In this document: piece by piece, positions 1-7,082 of the stretch | Numbering within the stretch: the stretch's first letter is position 1 | Layout: each line of letters opens with the position of its first letter | Assembly: GCA_938003885.1 (NCBI GenBank) | Contig: CALKWT010000022.1 | Location: 1 to 8,617, forward strand | DNA: 8,617 nt | From: an uncultured Balneolaceae bacterium | GTDB taxonomy: Bacteria; Bacteroidota; Rhodothermia; Balneolales; Balneolaceae | Direction: 5' to 3' | Notes under the pieces: generated by a model | The model's database searches: none | What the model was told of the DNA's origin: nothing | Seen by the model: only the letters and a program-made list of their open reading frames with translations | Position numbers and translations under genes: made by a program

Positions 1-1312
1 CCACAGGAGAAGTGCCCGGATCACTGCAATCGCCTGCAAGCCTGTCCCCGCTGATGTACCAATCAAACGTATCGATCAAATGCTGACGGGCCGATTCAGC
101 ACAATACTCAAGGCCCGCCGCATCTAACTCGCCATATTGTTGCAGCGTCAGCTGAGACCACCCCGTAAGAAGGGCGTCATAATGTTCACGGGAGAGTCCG
201 GAGCGATCCAGCATTTGGCTCATATTTCGTACGTTTCGTACGTCCCATCGACCAAGATCCTGATCAAAGGAACGGGCATCCTCAAACATCCCTCCAATTG
301 AAGTGTCCCCGACATTGCCCATCCATTCTACCATGCCTACATCCCACCCGCCAATATCCTGGTTAAAGGACGTAGCGTTAAAAAACATACCCGACATGTC
401 GCGAACACCGCTTACGTCCCAGCTGCTGATGTCGCCGTTAAAGGAGCTTGCACTATCAAACATACCCACCATGTTGGTGACGCTGCTCACATCCCAGTGG
501 TTCAGGTCACTGTTAAAGGAAAATGACCTGCTGAACATCCCAGACATATCCTCTACATTACTTACATCCCAGCTACTGAGATCCCCATTGAAGGAAGTGG
601 CATTTTGAAACATATCCTCCATCTGAGTCACGTTACTTACATCCCAGCTGCTGATATCCCCGTTAAACTCACTGCCAACAACATAGTCCCCCCTAAACAG
701 ACGCCTCATGTTCTTTACATTGGAAACATCCCAGTGGTTCAGGTCACTGTTAAGAGAAATCGCACCATCAAACATGCTATGCATCGTGGTTACATTGCTT
801 AAGTCGGGGGCATCGGCCGCATGGATGTTCAGATTTGCTGCATATGTAAAGGCATACTCCATGGACTCCCATTTGATATCTCCCCACTGTTCAATAGAGA
901 GCAGTTTATGCTGGTAAGGATTGCCTGTAGAAAATGATGCCGAATACATTCGCGGAAATGTACCGCTGATTTCAACCCGATACGTCCCGGGAATGGGAAC
1001 AGAAACACTTACGGAGCCGGTAAGTCCGGTAAGCATCCCGTTTTCCCCGGGATCATCCACCGATTCCCAATAAAGATCATAATTGTACGTGCTTCCCGAA
1101 TGCGTAGGTATCCTGAAGCTTGTGGAGTTTGGAGTCTGCTCGATATTCGTTTTCCAAATGGTGATGAAGTTGCCCGGATCTCCGGGGGTAACCTGTGCGC
1201 TAACAGGTTGTACTAAAAAACTGAAAATAACCGCTGTCCAAAAATAGATTCCGGCGGATCGTATGCCTGCTGGCTTGCACTGGCCGAAAAGAAGTTCACC
1301 TAAATGAAGCAT
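1..1312 (-). CDS. BspA-family (DUF285) leucine-rich-repeat-like secreted surface protein, C-terminus cut by window edge
   Basis: The minus-strand frame from ATG 1312 stays open to base 1, giving 437 codons with no stop. Residues 1-39 look like a Sec signal peptide with a long n-region, a hydrophobic stretch at about 22-37 and a likely cut at VSA|Q. Residues 45-125 form a beta-rich domain (FITIWKT, a PGTYRVEISG strand) typical of the start of BspA-like proteins, followed by LLSIEQWGDIKW. Seven WDV repeats follow, with W at 194, 223, 248, 273, 298, 323 and 356. They fit FNGDISSWDVSNVxxMxxMF with a basic period of 25 residues. The repeat block ends with the usual cap (DALLTGW at 379-385; YCAESARQ..LID at 403-414). 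DPGTSPV then probably leads into a further domain or sorting signal beyond the window. Family members are secreted or surface-anchored, and some bind host or matrix proteins; the ligand here is unknown. The gene follows the kinase in the same direction after a 297-nt gap. The family call is firm, the biological role is not. Confidence 0.92.
   Translation of the reverse strand, partial: MLHLGELLFGQCKPAGIRSAGIYFWTAVIFSFLVQPVSAQVTPGDPGNFITIWKTNIEQTPNSTSFRIPTHSGSTYNYDLYWESVDDPGENGMLTGLTGSVSVSVPIPGTYRVEISGTFPRMYSASFSTGNPYQHKLLSIEQWGDIKWESMEYAFTYAANLNIHAADAPDLSNVTTMHSMFDGAISLNSDLNHWDVSNVKNMRRLFRGDYVVGSEFNGDISSWDVSNVTQMEDMFQNATSFNGDLSSWDVSNVEDMSGMFSRSFSFNSDLNHWDVSSVTNMVGMFDSASSFNGDISSWDVSGVRDMSGMFFNATSFNQDIGGWDVGMVEWMGNVGDTSIGGMFEDARSFDQDLGRWDVRNVRNMSQMLDRSGLSREHYDALLTGWSQLTLQQYGELDAAGLEYCAESARQHLIDTFDWYISGDRLAGDCSDPGTSPV
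215..805 (-). repeat. Tandem DUF285 coding repeats (75-nt basic unit)
   Basis: This part of the BspA-like gene encodes seven WDV units. Successive W-to-W spacings are 29, 25, 25, 25, 25 and 33 residues, so two units carry small insertions (DYVVG near 209-213 and NVGDTSIG near 333-340). Units alternate between NSDLNHWDV, NGD(I/L)SSWDV and NQDIGGWDV types. One 28-nt stretch is identical at 489-516 and 726-753, the two NHWDV units, 237 nt apart. This suggests internal duplication or gene conversion. It is coding sequence, not an intergenic repeat. Confidence 0.88.
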
Positions 1313-1332
1313 ACAATTAATTTTATCAAGTG

Positions 1333-1451
1333 GTGTTATGCTATACAACGCTTTTCTGAAATAACACAAACAGATGATATGGCCCCGGTTACGCCTGGTG
1401 AAAGCAGGGCTATACAGATCGTATCGTGTTAATGAGATAGCGTAATAACAC
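1333..1451 (-). promoter_or_regulatory. Four GTGTTA/TAACAC hexamers in two inverted pairs upstream of the BspA-like gene
   Basis: GTGTTA occurs at 1333-1338 and 1426-1431 on the plus strand, and TAACAC at 1362-1367 and 1446-1451. They form two inverted pairs with spacers of 23 and 14 nt. Three of the four extend to (G/T)GTGTTAT-like cores. A second, weaker promoter-like pair (TTGTGT at 1369-1364, TATAGC at 1345-1340) overlaps the first pair. The hexamers could be operator half-sites or, if the message starts upstream, arms of 5'-UTR hairpins. The function is inferred only from arrangement and position. Confidence 0.35.
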
Positions 1452-1528
1452 CGCTGATCACGACAAGAAGAGAAGAGGATCGTTTGATGTATGATCCTGC
1501 AGATCTGTTTATTATGACAGACCGGGAA

Positions 1529-1557
1529 ATTTTACAAGGAGAGGTTCAACAACACAA
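1529..1557 (-). promoter_or_regulatory. Candidate promoter for the BspA-like gene
   Basis: On the minus strand, TTGTGT (1557-1552) is followed by a 17-nt spacer and TAAAAT (1534-1529). The element also reads TTTG with TAAAATTT about 20 nt later, loosely like the Bacteroidota promoter pattern (TTTG at -33, TAnnTTTG at -7). It would give a leader of about 210 nt containing the GTGTTA repeats. The match is imperfect and found by eye. Confidence 0.28.
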
Positions 1558-1570
1558 AGCGGCAAATTTC

Positions 1571-1605
1571 AGGCACTGGAGGGTACATCCACAGGAACAG
1601 TGCCT
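1571..1605 (-). terminator. Inverted repeat directly after the kinase gene; possible terminator or mRNA-stabilising hairpin
   Basis: The 8-bp arms AGGCACTG (1571-1578) and CAGTGCCT (1598-1605) pair perfectly around a 19-nt loop. The repeat begins four bases after the kinase stop codon (1612-1610, read on the minus strand). It is followed only by GAAATTT, not a proper U-run, so intrinsic termination would be weak. Position and perfect arms support a 3'-end role. Confidence 0.5.
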
Positions 1606-1609
1606 ATTC

Positions 1610-4153
1610 CTACTCTGCCGGAGTGGCGAGAGTGCGGAGGGTGGCAAGATCTTCTGAAATCCGGCGAACTAAGACATGATCCTCTCCATGCGCGGCCAGA
1701 AGTACGGATTGACTTTCCATCAACAGTGGCTCAGCTTCGACATGTCGCTGCAGGCGAAGCAGGGCCTGGCCGAGCCTGGCTTTCGACTGTGCCGTTCGTG
1801 GATCATCATCGCCGTAGGCATGGCGTCGGATTTCGAGTGCTTCCCGCAACATGGGCTCTGCATCGGCCGGATGATCTCCCTGAATCATCACACTGCCCAG
1901 GGCATCCAGTGAGGCAGCAATATCAGGATGATCGGGGGGCAGACTGTTTCTCCGTGATTGGAGTCCCAGCTGAAAGTGTGTTGCAGCATCTTCATACCGC
2001 TGCATCACCTCAAAAAGCTTGCCGAGGTTATGTTGAACCACCGCCAGGAACGGGTGCTGCTCGGGGAAAACTGAGCGGCCGATCTCCAGTGCACGGCGCA
2101 TATCCGCTTCAGCAAGTTCATAATCACCTCGCTGCTGATGAAGTCGGGAGTATCCATTAAGTGTATATGCCATATAAGGATGCTCTTCCCCCCAACTATT
2201 GCGGATCAGTTCGATCGCCTCGCGATACATCTCTTCCGCTTCGCCATATGAATCTGATCGCAGAAGCATGGTAGCGAGGTTATTGAGATTGGCAGCAAGA
2301 TTCGTATCAGCTTCTGGCTGTTGCCGCCGAATCTCAACAACACGACGGAGCATATTCCGTGCTTCTTCATCCATTCCCTGCTCCTCCAGAATAATGGCCA
2401 ATGTGTTCAGCACACTGGCCACTTCAGGATGATTCTCATCATAGAGCAACAGATTGATCTCAAGAGCTTCTCTCGCAAAGTTCTCTGCCTGTTTTAACTG
2501 TCCCCTGCGATACTCCAAATTTGCCAGCTCCAATAAGGCAAAGACGTATTGAGAAGAGGTATCCCCGATATTCCGATATCGGTTCACCGCTTCTTCCAAA
2601 GCGGGCAGAGCCTGATCATAAATACCCAGATTCTGATACACTTTTCCGATAATCCCGAGCATTTTAGCCTGTACAACTGGCTGTACTCCCATTTCGGCTC
2701 GTACTTTATCGAAACCCTGATCCAGCATTTCGCGTGCTGTCATCGACCCGTCATTCGCTTTTGTAGGATCTGACCCCTGAAAGAGATCCACGAGCAGTGA
2801 CGTTACCTGCTCGGCTTGTTCTGCTTGGACTTCAGCCTGCTGTGCATGCAATTGCGCCTGTTGCGCGTGCCACAATATGGAAGCCAGGCCGCCGGCGAGC
2901 GAAAGAACAATAAAGACAGCCACAGCCACACCCCAACGGTGGCGATGGATAAATTTCCGGGCCCGATAGCTCAATGTATCTGCTTGCGCCTGAACAGGCA
3001 GCCCTTTACTGTACCGCTCAAGATCCGCAATAAAGGCTTCGGCCGACACATAGCGCTGGTCGGGATCTTTATGAAGTGCCTTATGGGCAATAGCGTCGAG
3101 ATCCCCTCTCACGATCTGTATAAGTTCAGCTGGCTTTACCCCCCTCAGGGAGGCCAGCCTCAACCGCTCAGCCTCTTCCCGGGCCAGGTACCTGCGACTT
3201 GGCAAAGAGGGCTCTGCTTCCAGAATGATCTTTTCCATTTCATAAAATCTCTTTCCCTGCAGATCATAAGGATGAAGGCCGGTTAACAGCTTGTAGTACA
3301 GAACCCCAAGAGAGTAGAGATCTGTTGATGTTGCAACATCCCCGCCGGCAATCTGTTCGGGCGATGCATACTCCAGGCTCATTAATCTCATCCCGGCCTG
3401 AGTCTCTACTTTGTAGATGCTGTGCAGGTCCGGATCGAGCAGCTTTGCGATTCCAAAGTCCAGAATTTTCACAAACCCATCGGAAGTAATCAGGATATTC
3501 TCGGGTTTCAAATCCCGGTGGACAATCAGATTTTTATGCGCATAGTGAATGGCATTGCAAACGGTTTTGAAAAGAAGAAGCCGTTCCTCCAAAGATAGTT
3601 GCCGGTTATCGCAATACGTCAGGATCGATTCTCCCTCAACAAACTCCATCACCATATAGGGAATATTCTGATGGATCCCGCTATCAATAAAGGCAGCAAT
3701 ATTTGGATGTTGCAGCCTTGCCAGAATCTGCTGCTCCAGTCGGAATCTTTCCAGATTCAGAGGTGTAAAAAGGCTTTTGTGTATGATTTTGAGTGCACCC
3801 TTCTGCCGTATTCCTTCACTATCGATCCGTTCTGCCTCATAAACCGTTCCCATTCCGCCCCTGCCCAGAAGCCTGATCAGTTTCCACCGCCCCAAGGTTT
3901 CTCCCAGAAAAGCATCCTCACCGAAGGGTTCATCTTGCAGCAGCTGCAGCTCTTCCAACAGAGCCTGGTTTTTTTCTGTATATAATTCCAAAAGTTCGGT
4001 GGTCGATTCAAGGCCGCTTAGCAGCTCTTGAACCTTCTTCTCAAGCCCGGGATTTCCTTCACACAACTCATGAATACACGCTGTCCGGCCCTCCGGTGGA
4101 AGGGTAAGCACCCTGTCAAAAATCCTGCTCAGTTTTTCCCAGTCGTTTATCAT
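1610..4153 (-). CDS. Transmembrane Ser/Thr protein kinase with C-terminal TPR domain
   Basis: This 847-residue protein should phosphorylate Ser/Thr in partner proteins from the inner membrane. Residues 1-50 hold the helical motif typical of this kinase group (WEKLSRIFDRVLTLP). The kinase domain spans about 90-385: glycine loop LGRGGMGTVYEA (96-107), ATP-binding Lys122 (ALKII), likely Glu140 of helix C, catalytic HRDLKPEN (212-219, Asp214), DFG (232-234) and EYASPEQ (261-267). All key residues are present, so it should be active. A membrane segment lies at about 408-427 and an Ala/Gln-rich helix at 428-450. Several TPRs run from about 490 to 835 (for example NTLAIILEEQGMDEEA, NNLATMLLRSDSYGEA). 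The expected topology is kinase inside and TPRs in the periplasm. The start is fixed by an in-frame TAA at 4168-4166, six codons upstream. It lies 142 nt after the ECF sigma gene in the same direction, which suggests co-transcription and a kinase/sigma pair. Confidence 0.95.
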   Translation of the reverse strand: MINDWEKLSRIFDRVLTLPPEGRTACIHELCEGNPGLEKKVQELLSGLESTTELLELYTEKNQALLEELQLLQDEPFGEDAFLGETLGRWKLIRLLGRGGMGTVYEAERIDSEGIRQKGALKIIHKSLFTPLNLERFRLEQQILARLQHPNIAAFIDSGIHQNIPYMVMEFVEGESILTYCDNRQLSLEERLLLFKTVCNAIHYAHKNLIVHRDLKPENILITSDGFVKILDFGIAKLLDPDLHSIYKVETQAGMRLMSLEYASPEQIAGGDVATSTDLYSLGVLYYKLLTGLHPYDLQGKRFYEMEKIILEAEPSLPSRRYLAREEAERLRLASLRGVKPAELIQIVRGDLDAIAHKALHKDPDQRYVSAEAFIADLERYSKGLPVQAQADTLSYRARKFIHRHRWGVAVAVFIVLSLAGGLASILWHAQQAQLHAQQAEVQAEQAEQVTSLLVDLFQGSDPTKANDGSMTAREMLDQGFDKVRAEMGVQPVVQAKMLGIIGKVYQNLGIYDQALPALEEAVNRYRNIGDTSSQYVFALLELANLEYRRGQLKQAENFAREALEINLLLYDENHPEVASVLNTLAIILEEQGMDEEARNMLRRVVEIRRQQPEADTNLAANLNNLATMLLRSDSYGEAEEMYREAIELIRNSWGEEHPYMAYTLNGYSRLHQQRGDYELAEADMRRALEIGRSVFPEQHPFLAVVQHNLGKLFEVMQRYEDAATHFQLGLQSRRNSLPPDHPDIAASLDALGSVMIQGDHPADAEPMLREALEIRRHAYGDDDPRTAQSKARLGQALLRLQRHVEAEPLLMESQSVLLAAHGEDHVLVRRISEDLATLRTLATPAE

Positions 4154-4241
4154 GGTCAGTTGTGTTTAAAGAGTCCGATGTCAGGCTAAAAACAGAGAGA
4201 TCCGTTCGATATTTACAGGAACTCCCGCAATATCCTCCTGT

Positions 4242-4262
4242 TTGCCTATTGGCAATTAATTG
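4242..4262. promoter_or_regulatory. Small hairpin overlapping a 10-bp palindrome between sigma and kinase genes
   Basis: TTGCC-TATT-GGCAA (4242-4255) is a 5-bp stem with a 4-nt loop. It overlaps the perfect palindrome CAATTAATTG (4253-4262). The stem is short and has no U-run, so it is a poor terminator. It may be a protein site, an attenuating hairpin or chance. No convincing separate kinase promoter was found in the 142-nt gap. Confidence 0.2.
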
Positions 4263-4295
4263 TAAAACCTTTGCTTGCCCTTAAAGCTTCGCAGA

Positions 4296-4865
4296 TCAGG
4301 AATTTCTCATTTCATTCGCCAGCCAAAGTTTCGCTTTGGCCCAATCCCGGTCTACCGTCCGGGTTGTAACATTCAACACTTCAGCGATTTCCGAATTCGT
4401 CATTCCACCGAAAAAGCGCATCTCTACCACTTTGCTCCGCCGTTCATCCAGTTGTGCGAGCTTTTCGATCAGGTCGTTTATTTCGATCAAATTCCCGGCA
4501 TGCTCTTCCATCATCAACCGATCTTCGTCCAACGTGATCGCCCGGTTTTTGCCCCCTCTCTTTTCGGCATTTTTTTTCCTTGCATAATCCACCAGAACCT
4601 GCCTCATACAGCGGGATGCCAGGCTAAAAAAGTGCACCCGGTCTTTCCACTCCACCTCCGACTGATGGACCAGTTTCAGATAAAGCTCATGAACAAGGGA
4701 TGTCTTTTGAATAGTATGGCCGTTTCTTTCCAAAGCGATATGCTTTTGGGCTATGGTCCGGAGATGATCATACAACAGGGGATACAGCAGGTCGAGTGTA
4801 TCCTTTTTCCCGGATCTTGCCTTATGCAGCAGACGCGTTATATCAACGTTATCATTCACAATCAC
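4296..4865 (-). CDS. ECF-type RNA polymerase sigma factor (TIGR02999 / Sigma70_ECF group), kinase-associated
   Basis: This 189-residue sigma factor should direct RNA polymerase to a limited set of promoters. Region 2 covers about residues 8-105: DITRLLHKARSGKKDTLDLLYPLLYD, then LVHELYLKLVH and VDYARKKNAEKRGG at 92-105. Region 4 covers about 125-185, with its helix-turn-helix in MTNSEIAEVLNVTTRTVDRDW (155-175) and an AKAKLWL tail typical of this group. Where most ECF factors have the acidic DAED motif in region 2.2, this one has QKTS (53-56), with phosphorylatable Thr55 and Ser56. No anti-sigma gene is adjacent; a Ser/Thr kinase gene lies immediately downstream instead. The start used is GTG 4865. 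GTG at 4871 or 4859 is also possible, no ATG is nearby and no clear ribosome binding site is visible. Family assignment is strong; target promoters are unknown. Confidence 0.93.
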   Translation of the reverse strand: MIVNDNVDITRLLHKARSGKKDTLDLLYPLLYDHLRTIAQKHIALERNGHTIQKTSLVHELYLKLVHQSEVEWKDRVHFFSLASRCMRQVLVDYARKKNAEKRGGKNRAITLDEDRLMMEEHAGNLIEINDLIEKLAQLDERRSKVVEMRFFGGMTNSEIAEVLNVTTRTVDRDWAKAKLWLANEMRNS

Positions 4866-4974
4866 GAACCAAAGTAAAACAGCAACTGAGTTATGTGCTA
4901 CCTTATACTCCCCTAAATGAGCATATGGATCCTTTAAACACCTTGACAGTCAGTATACGAATAGACTTCCACTG

Positions 4975-4987
4975 ATCTTCGGAAGAT
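4975..4987. promoter_or_regulatory. Near-perfect palindrome upstream of the sigma gene
   Basis: ATCTTC (4975-4980) and GAAGAT (4982-4987) are perfect inverted arms around one base, about 110 nt upstream of the sigma start. On the sigma strand an A/T-rich run precedes it. It could be an operator for the sigma/kinase unit. Size and position fit, but there is no other evidence and chance is possible. Confidence 0.2.
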
Positions 4988-5006
4988 ATAAAAAAAGAAC
5001 ACTATT

Positions 5007-5060
5007 AAAAAACCGGGTACAGACAGACAGGCAGGTAGTAGTACAGGAGCTAACCCGGTT
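5007..5060 (-). terminator. Rho-independent-like terminator closing the FN3/TPR operon
   Basis: On the minus strand AACCGGGT (5060-5053) pairs perfectly with ACCCGGTT (5018-5011) and runs straight into six U (5012-5007). The upstream arm is made by the last codons of the TPR gene and ends just before its TAG. The loop is unusually long, 34 nt, and contains CTGT/CTAC-type short repeats. GC-rich arms plus the U-run make termination likely, separating this operon from the sigma/kinase genes. Confidence 0.65.
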
Positions 5061-7068
5061 GATTTAGCAGATCTCCTGCATCTTTAAATCGATCCGCTTT
5101 ATGAAGGGCTTCAATTAGAAATTCTTTTAGAACTTCATTCTCTTTTTCGTGACGATACCTTATGAGCCAACGATCACACAAACTGGGGAGGTCTCTCTCT
5201 TTCTGATAGATTCGTATCAGCGCCTGATAGGCAGAACGGTTCTTCTGGTTGATGGCAATGGTTCTCTCATAAGCTACAATAGCCCGGGAATACTGATCGA
5301 GCTGCTCGTATATCTGCCCCAGAAGGAAATGGAACTCCTCCCGATTTGCATTTAGCACCACAAGTTTTTCAAAATAGTCTCGTGCTTCATTAAGCATCTG
5401 ATGATGGTAATACAGACTGGCTTTTTGATATAATACCAAAACACTCTCAGGAAATCGGCTCAGGCCAGTGTCCAGTAGTTCCATAGACACTTCAAATGAA
5501 AACGTATTTGTTATAAAATCCAGCAACTGCTGCAATTCGTTCCGGGCTTCATGCAGCTCACCCGCTGCCCGAAAGAGAGGGGGCTGCAGATTCTGGAGTC
5601 TGTTCAGCCCAACCTGCGCTTCCTCCTGCACTTCCTTCTGAAGAGAGTTGTAGAGTCTCATCATACCGACAAGGGTATTGGATAAGAACTCTCTATCATC
5701 TCCTTTCTCTTCCCCGCAGCTTTTCTTTATTAGCAACCAATTCAAACGCCACCGGTAGTTAGGATCCCGGAACGTGTCTGCTGCCTTTTTTATATCGTTG
5801 CAGGAATCCTGAAGTTCTGCAAATCGGAGGAGCATGCGATCATCATGATTCGTATTCAGATATTGTTCAAGTACCGTTGAAGCTTTTTCAAACTTGCCAT
5901 TGTTCACAAGAAGAACTCCGTACTCCAGGAGCAGTGCGTCATCCTCCGGCCACGCTGCAAGATGGTGCTCATACGCGCTTTCTGCCTGTTCATAGGCTTC
6001 TTCAAAGAGCAGGGCATGCACAGCGAGGCGGGCAAATTCTGCATCCTGACGTGCGGTCGCCAGTGAATCAAAATAGGCGTAGGCTTCTTCATACTTCTGA
6101 CTGGCGGTGAGCTCCCGGCCATACTCTTTGAGCAGATTGGCATCATCGGGGAATTGCTTTTTTTTCAAACGCAGCACCTCCAACAGCCCCGCCTGATTAA
6201 AACGCTGACGATTGATATCGATCAGAGTACGATACAATATTTTCTGTTCGGGGAATTCTCGAATTCTCTCCCAAAAAAACTGATTTGCTTTATCAGCCTG
6301 GTTGGTGTGAAGCAACGCTTTTCCATAAAGAAGAACCCTCTCCATATTGTCCGCATCCAACTGGTAGAGTCTTTCCAGCACTTCCGTCATTTGTTCATAC
6401 TCAGACTGGTGCTGCAGCGATTGTGCATACATAAAAAGCAGATTCTCGTCCGCCGGAAAGGAATTCAGTGCAGTCAATGCAGCCTCTTCTGCCTCTTCCC
6501 ATCTCTCCATTTGGAGAAGTGTGTAGACCCCGCCGGAGTGCAGGGAGGGTTCGGCCGGCTCCAGAGGCAATGCCTTTCGATAATAGGCCAGAGCCTCTTC
6601 CATCCGCCCCCCCTGACTCGCCTCAGCGGCTCCCTTCTGATACAATCGAATCAGATACTCTTTGATATCTGTTTGCCGGATACCCTCTGTCACGTGAGTC
6701 CCTGCCTCCTGAAAAGAGTGCAGCACGTTCTCAAAAACTAAAATCGCCTTGTGAGTATCTGTCTGAATTAACGCCTCGCCCTTCATGACCTGCAACTGAA
6801 GGTAATCGGGGTAGATATCCAGGCCTTTCTGTGCAAATTTGGCAGCCACTTCCGGCTGTTGATTCAGCAGATAGCTGCTCACCAGGTACCGGTAAACCTC
6901 ACGCGGAGAATTTGGATCGGATAGCACCAGCCGGAAGCGTTCAATGGCCGCATCATACTCTTGTAATTCGTAATAGATCTGTCCCTCTTGTAGAGGAGAC
7001 CGCACATGTTGACCGTAAGTCAGGCACGGAGTGAGCAGGAGAACAGACCAAACAATGTATTTCATCAT
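5050..7068 (-). CDS. Exported tetratricopeptide-repeat protein
   Basis: The product is a 672-residue, almost wholly helical TPR protein. Residues 1-19 form a Sec signal peptide (MMKYIVWSVLLLTPCLTYG, cut before Gln20), so it probably acts in the periplasm or at the outer membrane. LTPC is not a lipobox because Pro precedes the Cys. TPR units fill about 25-440 (QIYYELQEYDAAIERFRLVL; EALAYYRKALPLEPAEPSL; EEAYAYFDSLATARQDAE). A central helical part at about 455-525 lacks clear TPR consensus, and TPRs resume at about 530-665 (LGQIYEQLDQYSRAIVAYERTIAI). TPRs are protein-binding scaffolds and no enzyme motif is seen. The start is ATG 7068, or 7065 one codon on, because it gives the signal peptide and follows a purine-rich AAAAGAAG. 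The frame opens further to 7200, but that would add an Arg-rich segment inside the FN3 gene. The FN3 stop lies 14 nt upstream, so the two genes are co-transcribed and their products may interact. Confidence 0.88.
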   Translation of the reverse strand: MMKYIVWSVLLLTPCLTYGQHVRSPLQEGQIYYELQEYDAAIERFRLVLSDPNSPREVYRYLVSSYLLNQQPEVAAKFAQKGLDIYPDYLQLQVMKGEALIQTDTHKAILVFENVLHSFQEAGTHVTEGIRQTDIKEYLIRLYQKGAAEASQGGRMEEALAYYRKALPLEPAEPSLHSGGVYTLLQMERWEEAEEAALTALNSFPADENLLFMYAQSLQHQSEYEQMTEVLERLYQLDADNMERVLLYGKALLHTNQADKANQFFWERIREFPEQKILYRTLIDINRQRFNQAGLLEVLRLKKKQFPDDANLLKEYGRELTASQKYEEAYAYFDSLATARQDAEFARLAVHALLFEEAYEQAESAYEHHLAAWPEDDALLLEYGVLLVNNGKFEKASTVLEQYLNTNHDDRMLLRFAELQDSCNDIKKAADTFRDPNYRWRLNWLLIKKSCGEEKGDDREFLSNTLVGMMRLYNSLQKEVQEEAQVGLNRLQNLQPPLFRAAGELHEARNELQQLLDFITNTFSFEVSMELLDTGLSRFPESVLVLYQKASLYYHHQMLNEARDYFEKLVVLNANREEFHFLLGQIYEQLDQYSRAIVAYERTIAINQKNRSAYQALIRIYQKERDLPSLCDRWLIRYRHEKENEVLKEFLIEALHKADRFKDAGDLLNQPG

Positions 7069-7082
7069 ACTTCTTTTAAAGA

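Noticed and set aside
215..805. CRISPR-like array from evenly spaced repeats
   Set aside because: The repeats are in-frame coding units of a DUF285 protein with divergent sequence, not identical direct repeats with unique spacers.
303..917. Three plus-strand open frames with repeated Pro/Leu/Ser-rich peptides
   Set aside because: They lie antisense to the BspA-like repeats, and their periodicity mirrors the WDV repeat on the other strand.
1476..1498. Inverted repeat AGGATC/GATCCT in the 1313-1609 gap
   Set aside because: It has only 6-bp arms around an 11-nt spacer, with no promoter or U-run tied to it, and is within chance expectation.
2816..3985. Long plus-strand open frames opposite the kinase gene
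   Set aside because: They are antisense to the conserved kinase domain and show no family features or start signals of their own.
7009..7068. Lipoprotein signal in the exported TPR protein
   Set aside because: The Cys in LTPC is preceded by Pro at -1, which does not fit a lipobox; TYG|Q fits signal peptidase I better.
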